A DNA stretch of 64,000 nt from Faecalispora sporosphaeroides DSM 1294 (GCA_000383295.1 KB911066.1:291377-355376), one strand, 5' to 3'; shown: positions 7,218 to 17,347, numbered from the stretch's first letter. Translations and numbers: made by a program. The notes: generated by a model from the letters alone, not told the origin.

Positions 7218-9851
7218 TTATTTGCTGAGATTTTGAATCGCCAAACGGATACCGGCGGCTTTTTCCGCCAGCTTCTCCGCGTTTTTACGCACACCGTCCA
7301 CCACATTGTCGGGCGCTTTGGAGAGGAACGTTTCGTTTTTGAGCTTGGCCTCGGCGGAATCCAGCTGCTTTTGCGTGGATTCCAGCTCTTTTTCGAGCCG
7401 GGCCAGCTCTGCCTTTTTATCCACGAGCTCGTCGGTAGGGATATACAGCGTCGCGGCATCGGCAACGATCGTCACGGCGTCCGGCAGGTTCCAGGCATCC
7501 GCGATTTCCACCCGGCTCGCGTATGCAAGGCGGGAGATCACGTCCACATTTGCGCGGAACGTATCCGCGGCTGTGCCCGTTACGGCGACGGAAAGATGTG
7601 CCTTGCGCGACGGCGGCACGTTCATTTCGGCACGGCGGTTGCGCACGGCGCGGATGGCGTCCATCACGCGGCGCATCTCCACGTGGTCCCGCTCAAAGCT
7701 GAGCGCCGCATCGTATTCCGGCCATTGGGAGACCATAATGGAATCGCCCTCATGCGGCAGCGACTGCCAGATTTCCTCCGTGATAAACGGCATAAACGGA
7801 TGCAGGAGCTTGAGCGTATTGGACATGACCCACACCAGCACCTGCCGGGCGCTCTGCGCGGTTTGCTCGTCCTCGCCCTGCATGCGGATTTTTGCAATTT
7901 CAATATACCAGTCGCAGAAGTCGTCCCACAAAAAGTCGTAGAGCTTCTGCACGGCGATGCCGAGCTCGAACTTCTCAAGATTCTCGGTGATCTCCCTTGC
8001 CACCTCGTGGAAGGTGCCGATGATCCAGCGGTCGGCCTGCGTGAGGTGCTCCGGCAGGCGGTTTTCCACCTCATGGCCTTCAATATTCATGCGGATAAAG
8101 CGGGCCGCATTCCAGATTTTATTTGCAAAGTTGCGGCTGGCGCTGACCTTGTCGTCTGAAAAGCGCAGGTCGTTGCCCGGGCTGTTGCCGGTCGCGAGCG
8201 TAAAGCGCAGCGCATCCGCGCCGAAGTCCGCGATGACCTCCAGCGGGTCGATGCCGTTGCCCAGCGACTTGGACATTTTGCGCCCCTGCGCGTCGCGCAC
8301 CAGGCCGTGGATCAGCACGGTGTCGAACGGCACCTGATCGGTCTGCTCAATGGCGGAGAAGATCATGCGCGCCACCCAAAAGAAGATGATGTCATAGCCC
8401 GTTACCAGCGTGTTGGTCGGGTAGAAATAGTTGAGATCCTCGGTATTCTTTGGCCAGCCGAGTGTGGAGAACGGCCACAGTGCAGAGGAGAACCAGGTAT
8501 CGAGCGTGTCGGGGTCCTGGTGCAGGTGATGGCTGCCGCACTTGGGGCAGGTATCGGGCGCTTCCTTCCTAACGATCATTTCGCCGCAGTCCGCACAGTA
8601 CCACGCGGGAATGCGGTGCCCCCACCACAGCTGGCGCGAAATGCACCAGTCGCGGATGTTTTCCATCCAATGATAATAAATTTTTTCAAAGCGCTCGGGA
8701 ACGAATTTCACTTCGCCGTCCTTCACGCGGTCGATCGCGGGCTCGGCCAGCGGCTGCATTTTGACAAACCACTGCTTGGAGACGCGCGGCTCTACGATGG
8801 TGGAGCAGCGGTAGCAGGAGCCGACATTATGCTTGATCGGCTCAACTTTCAGCAGGTAGCCCTGCTCGTCCAGATCCTTGACAATCTGCTTTCTCGCATC
8901 CAGACGGTCCATCCCCTGATATTTGCCGCCGTTTTCATTGATGATACCGGCCTCGTCCATCACATTGATGACGGGCAGGTTGTGGCGCAGGCCGACCTCG
9001 AAGTCGTTCGGGTCGTGCGCCGGGGTGATCTTTACCACGCCGGTTCCGAAATCCGGCTCCACATACGTATCCGCAACAATCGGAATCTCTTTGCCGACCA
9101 GCGGCAGAATCACGGTTTTGCCAACCAGATGCCGGTAACGCTCGTCGTCCGGGTGCACTGCCACGGCGGTATCGCCCAGCATGGTTTCGGGGCGGGTCGT
9201 CGCAAGGCGGATGTCGCCGGAGCCGTCGCTGAGCGGGTAGCGCAGGTGCCAGAAGCTGCCGTCGTGCTCGCTGAAATCCACCTCCGCGTCGGAAATGGAG
9301 GTGCGGCAGTGCGGGCACCAGTTGATGATGCGCTCGCCGCGGTAAATCAGGCCCTTTTCGTACAGGCGCACAAACACCTCACGAACCGCTTCGGAGCAGC
9401 CCTCATCGAGCGTGAAGCGCTCGCGCTCCCAGTCGCAGGAACAGCCGAGCTTTTTTAGCTGGCCGATGATGGTGCCGCCGTATTTCTCTTTCCAATCCCA
9501 CGCGCGGCTCAAAAAGCCCTCGCGGCCGATTTCTTCTTTCGTGATGCCCTCTTTGCGCATGGCCTCCACAATCTTCGCCTCCGTGGCGATGGAGGCGTGG
9601 TCGGTACCCGGCAGCCACAGGGCCGAGTAGCCCTGCATTCTGCGCCAGCGGATCAGAATATCCTGCAGGGTTTCGTCCAGCGCATGCCCCATGTGGAGCT
9701 GGCCGGTAATATTCGGCGGCGGAATGACAATGGTGTACGGCTTCTTCTGCGGGTCCGCCTCCGCGTGAAAATAGCCGCCGGAAAGCCAGAACTGGTAAAT
9801 TCTGTCCTCTACCTCCTGCGGCTCATAGGTCTTCGCAAGCTCCTTGCTCAT
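7218..9851 (-). CDS. valS: Valyl-tRNA synthetase
   Basis: Charges tRNA-Val. The 877-residue class I synthetase shows the HIGH-type motif [19 protein letters not shown] near residue 42, the editing domain with [20 protein letters not shown], a Cys-rich insert ([20 protein letters not shown]), the KMSKS loop [14 protein letters not shown] near residue 520, the anticodon-binding domain and the C-terminal ValS coiled coil ([20 protein letters not shown]). The start at 9849-9851 follows GGAGGAAACAG; the longer in-frame extension upstream lies in GC-rich leader DNA and has no family match. A sigma-A promoter is about 200 bp upstream, leaving a long leader. Confidence 0.97.
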   Translation of the reverse strand: MSKELAKTYEPQEVEDRIYQFWLSGGYFHAEADPQKKPYTIVIPPPNITGQLHMGHALDETLQDILIRWRRMQGYSALWLPGTDHASIATEAKIVEAMRKEGITKEEIGREGFLSRAWDWKEKYGGTIIGQLKKLGCSCDWERERFTLDEGCSEAVREVFVRLYEKGLIYRGERIINWCPHCRTSISDAEVDFSEHDGSFWHLRYPLSDGSGDIRLATTRPETMLGDTAVAVHPDDERYRHLVGKTVILPLVGKEIPIVADTYVEPDFGTGVVKITPAHDPNDFEVGLRHNLPVINVMDEAGIINENGGKYQGMDRLDARKQIVKDLDEQGYLLKVEPIKHNVGSCYRCSTIVEPRVSKQWFVKMQPLAEPAIDRVKDGEVKFVPERFEKIYYHWMENIRDWCISRQLWWGHRIPAWYCADCGEMIVRKEAPDTCPKCGSHHLHQDPDTLDTWFSSALWPFSTLGWPKNTEDLNYFYPTNTLVTGYDIIFFWVARMIFSAIEQTDQVPFDTVLIHGLVRDAQGRKMSKSLGNGIDPLEVIADFGADALRFTLATGNSPGNDLRFSDDKVSASRNFANKIWNAARFIRMNIEGHEVENRLPEHLTQADRWIIGTFHEVAREITENLEKFELGIAVQKLYDFLWDDFCDWYIEIAKIRMQGEDEQTAQSARQVLVWVMSNTLKLLHPFMPFITEEIWQSLPHEGDSIMVSQWPEYDAALSFERDHVEMRRVMDAIRAVRNRRAEMNVPPSRKAHLSVAVTGTAADTFRANVDVISRLAYASRVEIADAWNLPDAVTIVADAATLYIPTDELVDKKAELARLEKELESTQKQLDSAEAKLKNETFLSKAPDNVVDGVRKNAEKLAEKAAGIRLAIQNLSK

Positions 9852-10080
9852 TCTGTTTCCTCCTAAAAATCGATCCAAATCAAGCGGCGCCGCAGGGCGC
9901 GCCGACCGGGCCGAAGGCCCGGCCGGACTTAAAAGCAGACCACGCTGCGTTACCCGCCCGAAAAGCACAAAGCGCGGGGATTCCCACGCCCTGTTTTCCG
10001 CAATTTTCCGCACAAAGCGCGGCAATTCGCGGCTGTTCGCATCTTTCTCATATTATTACATCGTACCGGGGCTTTGTCAA
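9852..10080 (-). promoter_or_regulatory. valS promoter and long structured leader
   Basis: A strong promoter reads TTGACA (10075-10080), 17 bp, AATAAT (10052-10057) on the minus strand. The leader of about 195 nt contains two copies of CCGCGCTTTGTGC and a GC-rich hairpin (arms CCGGCCGGGCC and GGCCCGGTCGG). No coding function. A T-box would be usual for valS in Firmicutes, but I cannot find a convincing stem I or the standard TGGnACCGCG sequence. Confidence 0.55.
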
Positions 10081-10083
10081 TGC

Positions 10084-10578
10084 TTAATTGGCCGGAACCG
10101 CGCACCCCGGGCCGCACAGCGCCGCATTGTCCACAATCACGGCAAGGCACAGGGAAAGCGGCACATCCTGCTGCCGTTCTACGTGAATTCCGTAGCCGTC
10201 GCCGTGGGCCGTCCAGCAGGGCGCGTGAGTCATGCGCACGTTGCCCCGGCCGTCTACCGCGTCGAAGCTGCGGGTGAGAAGATCGCCGCGAAGGCTCCAG
10301 TCCGTCTTGCTCAGGCGCAGGCTGCCGCCCGACGACGCGAGGTTATGCGTCACGCGCATGCGTTCGCGCTCCCCGACCTGCACGCTGTACTTGCACAAGC
10401 CGTGAATTCCCACGCAGCTGATTTTGGCCGTTTCGGCCCCGGAGGCGTCGCGCAGGTACAGTTTGCCCCCGAACGAGCCCCAGTCGCCTTCCACGGTATA
10501 AAGACAGGTACCGGCTGTGTCGAATACATCAAACAGAGTCGAACCCGCTTCGGTATGTCTGTTCAGATAATAGTCCAT
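10084..10578 (-). CDS. LURP-one-related (tubby-like fold) protein
   Basis: Unknown function. The 164-residue protein reads MDYYLNRHTEAGSTLFDVFD, with repeated beta-strand segments such as YTVEGDWGSFGGKLYLRDAS and AETAKISCVGIHGLCKYSVQ. This resembles the LURP-one-related/YxjI beta-barrel family, proposed phospholipid scramblase-like or membrane-binding proteins. No signal peptide or membrane segment is visible. Start ATG follows GAAGGGGATATCCGG. It sits between the large membrane protein gene upstream and the valS promoter, in the same direction. Family assignment is from sequence style and moderate. Confidence 0.75.
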   Translation of the reverse strand: MDYYLNRHTEAGSTLFDVFDTAGTCLYTVEGDWGSFGGKLYLRDASGAETAKISCVGIHGLCKYSVQVGERERMRVTHNLASSGGSLRLSKTDWSLRGDLLTRSFDAVDGRGNVRMTHAPCWTAHGDGYGIHVERQQDVPLSLCLAVIVDNAALCGPGCAVPAN

Positions 10579-10617
10579 CCGGATATCCCCTTCGATATTC
10601 CATCGATTCTCTTACCC

Positions 10618-12402
10618 TTATTTTTTGGTAAATTGGTAAGAATATTCCGTTTCTTTCATAACCACCGCTCCGCCCAGAATGCGCTCCGCCGTGCGCTGCG
10701 TAACCGGCTCGGTGCCGTTATTCACGCCGTAGGGCGCCTTGACCACATAGAGAAGGGCCGGCCGGTTCTGCGGATTTTTCTCAAAAAACACGTCGATTCG
10801 TTTTGACGGCAGCTCCGAGCGCCAGAGCGACGGCGGCGCGGGTCTTTGCTGGCCGCACAGATAGCCGAACGGCAGCAGCTCGTTAAACATTACTCTGCCG
10901 TCTCCCGGGGGCATGGCGTTCTGAATGTCCTCCACAAGGCCGGTATAACGGGCCGCCGCGGCCGGCGTGGTGTAAAGGCCCTTGGCCGGGCCGGTCGTCA
11001 GCTGCGTGCGCAGGTACACGATCGGCTCGTCGCGGTAAACGGCCTGAGCGCGCATGACGGTGTTGCACAGCACCAAAAGCACCAGAGAGCTGGCAAACGC
11101 CGCCCACAGGGTTTTCAGCACGCGGCGGCGCGCCGCGGGCGCCTCGCGCTCCGCCGTGTAAAAATCATACGCCGTTAAAACCAGCGCCAGCGAAGAAAGA
11201 TTCAGGATGTACGACGCGCCCGTCATCCCGTTATTGCTGGCGGCATACACCGCCCAGCTGAGCACAAGCGACGGCACATACAAAACCCAGACCACAATCC
11301 GGCTGCGGCGCTGCGGCCGGTACGCCGTTAAAATCAGCGGCCAAAGACCCGCACAGGCCTGAATATAATTCACCTTGGACGTAAAGGTCAAATCGGATTC
11401 CGACTGGATCAGCACCATACCCACATTAAAAACCAGGCTCAGCGGCATGCAGATCCAGATCATCACTTCCAGCACCGGCGCAAGGTCAAGGTCTGTTTTC
11501 ATCTGGCGCGACAAAACAATGAGCACCAGCAGCGTAATTTCAAGCAGAGAAAGAATGGTGAGCATCTGGTAATCCTGCAAAAACAGAGAGGTTTTGACAA
11601 GCAGGCTCTGGTAGGGGTGCTCCGGGTCCTGAAACAGATACCTGACGTTGTCGAGAATCCCCCAAACGCCGCTCACCGCCAGCAGATAACCGGCAGCCAA
11701 CAGCAGCGTCGCCGCCCCGCCGCAGAGCATCCCGAACAGCGGCGCGCGCGATTCCGGCTCGAGTCCGTTTTTCCGCACGCGCGGGCGAATCCGGAACAGC
11801 GCCAGCAGAAAAATCGGCACCATTACAATGAAAAACGGGTAGGAAATGCACGCGAACGCCAGCAGGGCCCCCGAAAGCGCCCCGACGCCAAAAGCCCCCG
11901 GCGCCGAAAAGGAATCCCCGTAAAGGAAAAACAAAAGCATGGCGGCGGATGTCGTAAACAGATACCCCATGCTGTTATAAGAAAAATTATTGATTCCGAA
12001 CGGGGTAAACGAAAAAAACAGGCCCGCGCAGATCAGCGCCGGAAGCCTGCGCCGGTACAGCCGAAATACCGCCCGGTACACCAGAACGGCCGCGGCGGCA
12101 TCCACGCAGATATACAGGATGCGCATGAACAGAAGAATTCCCGTCATGTCCCCCACGGCCAGCCGGTACAGCCATAAAATCGGCGCAATCAGCAGGGCCC
12201 CGGTCTGGTGAATGTCCCAGGAATCCAGAAACGGGCGGTCGCCCAGCGAGAACCGGTAGGGCAGGGCCAGATAGTAGGTTTCGTCGGACCAGTCGAATCC
12301 AAAAACGGAACGAACTAGAAACAAAACCGCCATCCCCGCGATGACAACATAGGGCAATATGTGAAGCAGCTTGGAACGAGATTGCAAAAGAGATTTCAGC
12401 AT
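10618..12402 (-). CDS. Large polytopic membrane protein, GT-C glycosyltransferase-like
   Basis: A 594-residue integral membrane protein with about ten to twelve hydrophobic helices (for example LLHILPYVVIAGMAVLFLVR, VGALSGALLAFACISYPFFI, and a third spanning LFGMLCGGAATLLLAAGYLL). The first loop reads GFDWSDETYYLALPYRFSLG, an acidic motif after TM1 as in GT-C fold sugar transferases; the C-terminal soluble part includes VMFNELLPFGYLCGQQRPAP. I infer a lipid-linked-sugar glycosyltransferase or a similar envelope function; no exact family is certain. Start ATG follows GGGAGCCGGCC. Downstream is the LURP-like gene. No partner genes for polysaccharide synthesis are adjacent. Confidence 0.75.
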   Translation of the reverse strand: MLKSLLQSRSKLLHILPYVVIAGMAVLFLVRSVFGFDWSDETYYLALPYRFSLGDRPFLDSWDIHQTGALLIAPILWLYRLAVGDMTGILLFMRILYICVDAAAAVLVYRAVFRLYRRRLPALICAGLFFSFTPFGINNFSYNSMGYLFTTSAAMLLFFLYGDSFSAPGAFGVGALSGALLAFACISYPFFIVMVPIFLLALFRIRPRVRKNGLEPESRAPLFGMLCGGAATLLLAAGYLLAVSGVWGILDNVRYLFQDPEHPYQSLLVKTSLFLQDYQMLTILSLLEITLLVLIVLSRQMKTDLDLAPVLEVMIWICMPLSLVFNVGMVLIQSESDLTFTSKVNYIQACAGLWPLILTAYRPQRRSRIVVWVLYVPSLVLSWAVYAASNNGMTGASYILNLSSLALVLTAYDFYTAEREAPAARRRVLKTLWAAFASSLVLLVLCNTVMRAQAVYRDEPIVYLRTQLTTGPAKGLYTTPAAAARYTGLVEDIQNAMPPGDGRVMFNELLPFGYLCGQQRPAPPSLWRSELPSKRIDVFFEKNPQNRPALLYVVKAPYGVNNGTEPVTQRTAERILGGAVVMKETEYSYQFTKK

Positions 12403-12902
12403 GGCCGGCTCCCGTAATTAATGTCTGAACAGCGTCGATTCAAAGTCTCCCATAAAAATATGGAATCGTGGCCGGTGTTTCCCCTGCCCTGAGCGGAAAA
12501 AACACGATATCTTCCATTTTTTCACCGTAAATTTCAGCATGGCGCGAATCAGATCGTGATTGGGTTTATTGTATCACAATCGACCAGCATTTGCCAAGCG
12601 CAGAAAGCGGTTTGCGGAGAAAAGAAACGTCATTTTTCCGCCGGATTGCCCCTCACAGACGAAAAAAAGACAATTTTCTTTTACTTCTGATATTTGATGC
12701 TATATAATGACCTCAAATGGGAAGTATCATAGCCGTTGTGTGGCTATGACGAATCACCAGGCTGATGATTCATTTCTCTCCCTGAGGAAGGCCATGCTTT
12801 CGATTTTACTGCGGGATATCCTGCAACGTGTATTGTGCCCGTGGTATAATTTTAATCGTAATACAAATTCGGGAATGTTCGTATATCGGGAGGTTGATTG
12901 TC
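12403..12902. other. Gene-free 500 bp with a promoter-like site and small hairpins
   Basis: Between the divergent membrane-protein gene and the broken HTH gene. It contains TATATAATGACC near 12702-12713, a hairpin CATAGCC...GGCTATG (12728-12747) and GAATCA...TGATTC (12751-12770), and TGGTATAATTTT near 12842 that could be the HTH-gene promoter. A short ncRNA starting near 12718 is possible but unsupported. Confidence 0.3.
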
Positions 12903-13328
12903 ATGAGTGTCGCCGATGTCTCACTTTGCCTAAAAAAGCTGTTGTAAGAATCTCATTTCAATGTGGAAACTTTGGCGAAATATCTTTCTCTCAGCGTCGA
13001 AAGTGTGTATCAGATTGCTCAGGGAAACAGGCAAGCTCTTCCGGATGGTTTTATGGAACGAACAAAAGCTTTAGATAAAATCATGTTTTTAGCCATGATA
13101 CCGGAAGAACTGCCTGACCTGAAGGTAAAAGCCTTTTTGGAAATAGTATTGTCTTATCATCAGCTTTCAAAAGAAACCATCGCAAAAATGGCAGGAATTA
13201 AAGTCGCTGATGTAGATCGATTTCTGAATGACCAATGGGAAAAGACGGACGCCGAAATCAAGTATAAAATAGCTGCTGTCACAATGGCGCTCCGATTTTT
13301 CTTAAAGGACAATGAGCCTGAACAATAA
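12903..13328 (+). pseudogene. HTH-domain protein interrupted by one in-frame stop
   Basis: The ATG at 12903 has an excellent ribosome site (GGGAGGTTGATTGTC) and reads MSVADVSLCLKKLL, then TAA (12945-12947), then without frame change ESHFNVETLAKYLSLSVESV YQIAQGNRQALPDGFMERTK and on to 13328. The intact version would be 141 residues, with two small HTH-like segments (VETLAKYLSLSVESVYQIAQ and LSKETIAKMAGIKVADVDRF). The part after the stop could restart at GTG 12963 (121 residues) but that codon has no Shine-Dalgarno. I think it is a nonsense-mutated regulator or a sequencing error; expression of the downstream part is uncertain. Confidence 0.7.
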
Positions 13329-13350
13329 TCTAAGAGGATAAGGAATACTT

Positions 13351-14451
13351 ATGAAATCCCTGCTTTCATTTAAACGAATCCGGCTTTTTCTGCTGCTGCC
13401 GCTTTCACTGGCCGTTTCATATGCCGCCTCCAGAAATCCTGACTGGGCGGAGTGGTACGCCGCAACGATTTACCCCGTCTTTTCTTTGGGTGAGAACCGC
13501 ATCACCTCTCTGCTCCCTTTTTCCATCATGGAGCTGCTGCTGGCGAGTTTGATTGTATTTCTCCCCGCTCTGCTGATCCGCCTGATCGTCCGGGTGATCC
13601 GCCGCGGGCAGGAGCGAAAAACGCTTTTGCTGCGCGCGGCGGCCTCTCTGCTCTGTGCGGCGGGCGTGATCTCCTTCTGGTTCACGTTCAGCTGCGGCAT
13701 CAACTATTCTCGTGACCCGTTCGCTCAGGTTGCGGGACTGACGGTGCGGCCCTCCTCTGCAGAAGAGCTGAAAGCGCTTTGCACGGAGCTGGCGCAGAGC
13801 GCCAACCGCGACCGTGCCGGAATAAAAACGGACAGCCATGGCGTCGCCGTTCTCCCAGACCGAAACGCGGCTGCCGAAACAGCGCGCGGCATCATGGACG
13901 CTATGCAGGCGCGGTACCCCACCCTAAAAAGCGGCTACGGGCCGCCAAAGGCCGTGATGGCCTCGCGGCTGATGTCATACCTTAACATTACCGGAATCTA
14001 TTTTCCCTTTACCATGGAGGCAAACGTCAACGCGGACGCCCCGGCATACGGCATCCCGGCCACCATGCTGCACGAGCTGAGCCATATGCGGGGCTATATG
14101 CGCGAGGATGAAGCCAATTTCATCGCGTATCTGGCCGGCCGGAGCAGCACCGACCCCGCGTTTTCCTACTCCGGCACCTTACTGGCCTTTATTTACGCAA
14201 ACAACGCCCTGTATTCCGCCGACCAGAAGGCCGGGCGGGAAACCTATGCCCTTTTGGAAGCCGGCGCGCAAAAAGACCTTGCCGCGGCCAGCGCTTACTG
14301 GAAGCAGTTTGAAGGCCCGGCGGCAAAGGCAGCGACAACGGTGAACGACAGCTACCTGAAATCGAACCGTCAGGAGGACGGCGTAAAAAGCTACGGCCGG
14401 ATGGTCGATCTTCTGCTGGCGGATTACCGGCAGCGCCACGGCCTGAAATAA
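13351..14451 (+). CDS. DUF3810 family membrane protein with HExxH-like motif
   Basis: A 366-residue protein with two or three N-terminal membrane segments (LFLLLPLSLAVSYAA; PFSIMELLLASLIVFLPALL; LLCAAGVISFWFTFSCGINY) and a large outer domain. The outer domain carries MLHELSHMRGYMREDEANFI, where HELSH followed by an E is typical of zinc peptidases and of the DUF3810 family. It ends with a helical tail (VNDSYLKSNRQEDGVKSYGR). I infer a membrane-anchored zinc protein; proteolysis is not shown. It starts 22 bp after the broken HTH gene, so the two probably share a transcript. A convergent terminator lies about 180 bp downstream. Confidence 0.85.
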   Translation: MKSLLSFKRIRLFLLLPLSLAVSYAASRNPDWAEWYAATIYPVFSLGENRITSLLPFSIMELLLASLIVFLPALLIRLIVRVIRRGQERKTLLLRAAASLLCAAGVISFWFTFSCGINYSRDPFAQVAGLTVRPSSAEELKALCTELAQSANRDRAGIKTDSHGVAVLPDRNAAAETARGIMDAMQARYPTLKSGYGPPKAVMASRLMSYLNITGIYFPFTMEANVNADAPAYGIPATMLHELSHMRGYMREDEANFIAYLAGRSSTDPAFSYSGTLLAFIYANNALYSADQKAGRETYALLEAGAQKDLAAASAYWKQFEGPAAKAATTVNDSYLKSNRQEDGVKSYGRMVDLLLADYRQRHGLK

Positions 14452-14633
14452 CCTTTATTTTGCCGCCGCGGATAACCCCTTCCCTCCATCCGTCTGCTTT
14501 CATCGCCCGGCAAAGGATTAAAATGCTTTGGGGACGGGGGCAGTTAGCCTCTTCTTTTCGTTTGAAAAAGAGTGATTGCAAAACAAATCCGCAATTCCAA
14601 ATTGCACTGCAGCAACATCCGGAAGAAACAGAA

Positions 14634-14677
14634 AACGCGCCTTGAACCGCCAGGGAAGAGCCGGTTTAAGGCGCGTT
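14634..14677 (-). terminator. Convergent terminator for the polysaccharide deacetylase gene
   Basis: Stem AACGCGCCTTGAACC (14634-14648) and GGTTTAAGGCGCGTT (14663-14677) with one G-T wobble. On the minus strand it is followed by TTCTGTTTCTTCC. The 297 bp between the two convergent genes hold nothing else I can support. Confidence 0.6.
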
Positions 14678-14748
14678 CTTGTGTACTGTGTTCAGTGGGT
14701 GCTTTATTGGTTCGCAGGCGGACGGACGGGGCCGCCGCCCGGCGGCAT

Positions 14749-15795
14749 TCACTGGGCCGGGAGCTTAAAGATGATTGGTTTGACGGAGGGGTCAAGCTTA
14801 TCAAAGCGATAACCGTTCTTTTTCAGCGTCCCGATGATTTTGGGGAGCTCTTTGACCGTATCGTGTTTGGTGGAAGAGTCGTGAAACAAAACAACCGCCT
14901 TTTCAAACTGAACGGCTTCGTTGACGGTATTCTGGTAAATCGACTGCGCTGTCGCACCCTTTTCCGCATCACCCGCGCTCACGTTCCAGTCATAATACGT
15001 GTAGCCTCTGCGCGTCAGCTCGTCTGCGACCGGGCGCGCAATGCCCTTATTGTAGCTGTTCACACTCCCGCCGGCAAACCGCACGATCTGCGGCTTCACT
15101 CCGGTGGCCTCGGTGATCAGATCGTTCAGCTCTGACAAATCGGTGAAAAACGCGGTGGGCGACGCGTAAATCTTTCTGTAATTGTGAGTGTACGTGTGCA
15201 TCCCGATGGTATGACCCTGATCGACGATTTCTTTCATCCACTTTTTGGACTGCGCATCACTGCGCCCCACCACGAAGAAGGTCGCCTTCACATCGTTGTC
15301 CGCCAATATTTTCAGCACCTGCGGAGTCAGCTCGGACGGCCCGTCGTCAAAGGTGAGGTAAGCCACCTTATCGCCGGCCTTATGTGCGATTTTTTCCGTA
15401 GGCTCCACATAAAAGCTGGGGAACATGGCCCGGATCGCCTCCATTTCTTTTGCGATCACCGCCGGATCAGGCGCGGAGGACGCTTTGGTGGAAGACGCTT
15501 TTGAGGAGGACGAAGGAGCGGAAGCTGGGCTTGAAACCGACGAAGAAAGGGGCTTTGAGGACGGAATTTCAGAAATTTCTACGGCAGACGAAACCGGCCG
15601 CTCAGAAACGGGCTGCGACGTGACCAATTGCGAGGGGGCTTCGCCGACCGACACCGCGGAGGAAGGAGTATTCGCAAAAGCAGACTTCGTAACATAACCG
15701 GCAACGGACCCGATCAACACCCCAATACAAATCGCAACGGCAAGCATAGAGGCGGCAATAACAACACGTTTTTTCCCGATAGACACGATCAGCAC
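14749..15795 (-). CDS. Polysaccharide deacetylase (NodB homology domain), membrane anchored
   Basis: Probably removes N-acetyl groups from peptidoglycan or another envelope polysaccharide outside the cell. The 348-residue protein has an N-terminal signal anchor (VVIAASMLAVAICIGVLIGS), a Ser/Ala/Pro-rich spacer (about residues 60-115) and a NodB domain. Visible motifs are YLTFDDGPSELTPQVLKILA (catalytic Asp pair), GHTIGMHTYTHNYRKI (metal-binding His), and VRFAGGSVNSYNKGIA. The start is ambiguous among GTG codons at 15795 and 15786 behind GAGGG. It is a single gene between convergent and divergent neighbours. Secure family call; substrate unknown. Confidence 0.92.
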   Translation of the reverse strand: MLIVSIGKKRVVIAASMLAVAICIGVLIGSVAGYVTKSAFANTPSSAVSVGEAPSQLVTSQPVSERPVSSAVEISEIPSSKPLSSSVSSPASAPSSSSKASSTKASSAPDPAVIAKEMEAIRAMFPSFYVEPTEKIAHKAGDKVAYLTFDDGPSELTPQVLKILADNDVKATFFVVGRSDAQSKKWMKEIVDQGHTIGMHTYTHNYRKIYASPTAFFTDLSELNDLITEATGVKPQIVRFAGGSVNSYNKGIARPVADELTRRGYTYYDWNVSAGDAEKGATAQSIYQNTVNEAVQFEKAVVLFHDSSTKHDTVKELPKIIGTLKKNGYRFDKLDPSVKPIIFKLPAQ

Positions 15796-16135
15796 TTCCC
15801 TCTTTTTAACTTTTTTTATTATAGCACAAGCGCCGAAAAATGGGTGCTGTTTAACAGGATTGTAACCTTTATTTTGTTTCCAAATTACGCCATCGACACA
15901 ACATCCGGGATGATTCGATCAAAATGAGAAAAAAGCATCATCTTAACCAACCACTGTTTTATACCGCTATAAACTGTCGTTTATAGGCTTGCATTACATA
16001 CTATAAAAAGCAATTTTATATGGATATTCAAATCTATTAAAGAATACCATAGACAAGGATAAAATATAGTATTGATGATTCATACACATATTTTATATGA
16101 TTCTTTTATATAGTTAGCCTTGTCTACGGTCTGAA
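15796..16135. other. AT-rich intergenic segment
   Basis: No gene seen. It contains a small palindrome CTATAAAC...GTTTATAG (15968-15987) and CATATAAAATATG (about 16087-16099 on the minus strand), a sequence related to the cysK dyad. Base composition is much lower in GC than the flanks. Confidence 0.4.
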
Positions 16136-16286
16136 GGAGCTGTTTCAAAATAGCCTTATCCAATAAAATACACAAAAAAACGCGTCTTGGTTTGACCTAT
16201 AAAGGTCGTTCCAAGGCGCATTTCCTTATTATTAAGGCTGTTTTTTGTTCCATTTGCTATCGCAAATTCATTTTGCAACAGCCTGT
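16136..16286. mobile_element. MITE-like element with terminal inverted repeats
   Basis: About 150 bp bounded by AGCTGTTTCAAAAT (16138-16151) and the inverted GGCTGTTGCAAAAT (right end near 16271-16284), 12 of 14 identical. Inside are nested inverted repeats: AGCCTTA/TAAGGCT and GCGTCTTGG...CCAAGGCGC. It is non-coding. GGCTGTTGCAAAA-type ends occur in IS elements of the IS1182/IS5 kind, so it is probably a non-autonomous derivative (from memory, not searched). No clear target-site duplication is visible. Confidence 0.5.
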
Positions 16287-16302
16287 TTAAAAATCCTGAA
16301 AA

Positions 16303-17235
16303 TTAATCAGAGAATAAAGGAGTAGAGAGATAGCGCTCGCCGGTGTCCGGGAGAAGCGCCACGATCGTTTTCCCCGCGTTTTCGGGGCGTTTTGCCAGCT
16401 GTTCCGCTGCCCAAAGCGCCGCACCTGCAGAGATACCCACCAGCAGTCCCTCTGTTTTGGCGACCTCCTTGCTCTTTGCAAAGGCGTCTTGATTCTCTAC
16501 CGGAATGACCTCATCGTAAATCGCGGTGTCCAGAACATCCGGAACAAATCCGGCGCCGATTCCCTGAATCTGATGCGGGCCGGGAGTTCCCTTCGACAGA
16601 ACGGGAGAACCGGCGGGTTCCACCGCAACGATCTTCACGTTGGGGTTCCGGCTTCTCAGATACTCGCCGACACCCGTGATGGTGCCGCCGGTGCCGATCC
16701 CCGCCACAAAGAAATCCACCGTTCCGTCGGTATCCTGCCAGATTTCGGGGCCGGTGGTTGCCCGGTGCGCCGCCGGATTCGCCGGATTCTCAAACTGGCC
16801 TGGAATATACGCATTCGGGATTTCCTTCGCGAGCTCATCCGCTTTGGCGATCGCGCCCTTCATCCCCTTGGAGCCGTCGGTCAGGACGACTTCCGCGCCA
16901 TAGGCCTTGAGCAGGTTTCTTCTTTCAACGCTCATGGTCTCCGGCATGGTGAGTATGATCCGGTAGCCTCTGGCCGCCGCGACCGACGCAAGGCCGATGC
17001 CGGTATTGCCGCTGGTCGGCTCAATAATCACGGAGCCCGCTTTGAGCAGGCCCTTTTGCTCGGCGTCATCCACCATGGCCTTTGCAATGCGATCCTTTAC
17101 ACTTCCCGCCGGATTAAAATATTCCAATTTTGCGAGGATCGTCGCCTTTAAGTCATTTTTTTTCTCAAAGTTTGTCAGTTCCAGCAAGGGGGTCTTCCCT
17201 ATCAGCTCCGTAATATTTTTTGCAATTTTCGCCAT
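16303..17235 (-). CDS. cysK: Cysteine synthase A (O-acetylserine sulfhydrylase)
   Basis: Makes L-cysteine from O-acetylserine and sulfide with PLP. The 310-residue protein has the PLP lysine in [16 protein letters not shown] (near residue 43), the substrate loop [16 protein letters not shown], the PLP-phosphate loop [15 protein letters not shown] and the C-terminal [17 protein letters not shown]. Normal family length. Start ATG 17233-17235 ([20 protein letters not shown]) follows AAAAGGAGATTGCGTTT; the upstream extension is leader. It has its own promoter with an operator-like dyad shared with the amino acid ABC operon at 27.7 kb, which suggests control by cysteine or sulfur status. Confidence 0.96.
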   Translation of the reverse strand: MAKIAKNITELIGKTPLLELTNFEKKNDLKATILAKLEYFNPAGSVKDRIAKAMVDDAEQKGLLKAGSVIIEPTSGNTGIGLASVAAARGYRIILTMPETMSVERRNLLKAYGAEVVLTDGSKGMKGAIAKADELAKEIPNAYIPGQFENPANPAAHRATTGPEIWQDTDGTVDFFVAGIGTGGTITGVGEYLRSRNPNVKIVAVEPAGSPVLSKGTPGPHQIQGIGAGFVPDVLDTAIYDEVIPVENQDAFAKSKEVAKTEGLLVGISAGAALWAAEQLAKRPENAGKTIVALLPDTGERYLSTPLFSD

Positions 17236-17347
17236 AAACGCAATCTCCTTTTCCAAATAATCTATCTGAATGAGCAATCCTGATTGGAACGCAGCCATTT
17301 TGCAAGGCGAGAATCCCAATCCTCCGAAACCGCGCGTTCAAATAATT

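Noticed and set aside
5938-7236. 432-codon frame antisense to folC
   Set aside because: The opposite strand carries all FolC motifs; this frame has no recognisable domain.
9852-10046. T-box riboswitch in the valS leader
   Set aside because: The leader is long and GC-rich, and GGGTAACGCAGCG is faintly like a T-box sequence, but the upstream part (about 90 nt) is too short for a clear stem I and the terminator hairpin lacks a T run.
12755-12800. Hammerhead ribozyme core (CTGATGA)
   Set aside because: CTGATGA occurs here and near 41890, but the second-stem pairing and GAAA placement do not form a hammerhead core.
12707-13078. 123-codon forward frame overlapping the HTH gene
   Set aside because: No ribosome site or protein-like composition; it overlaps the better supported HTH frame.
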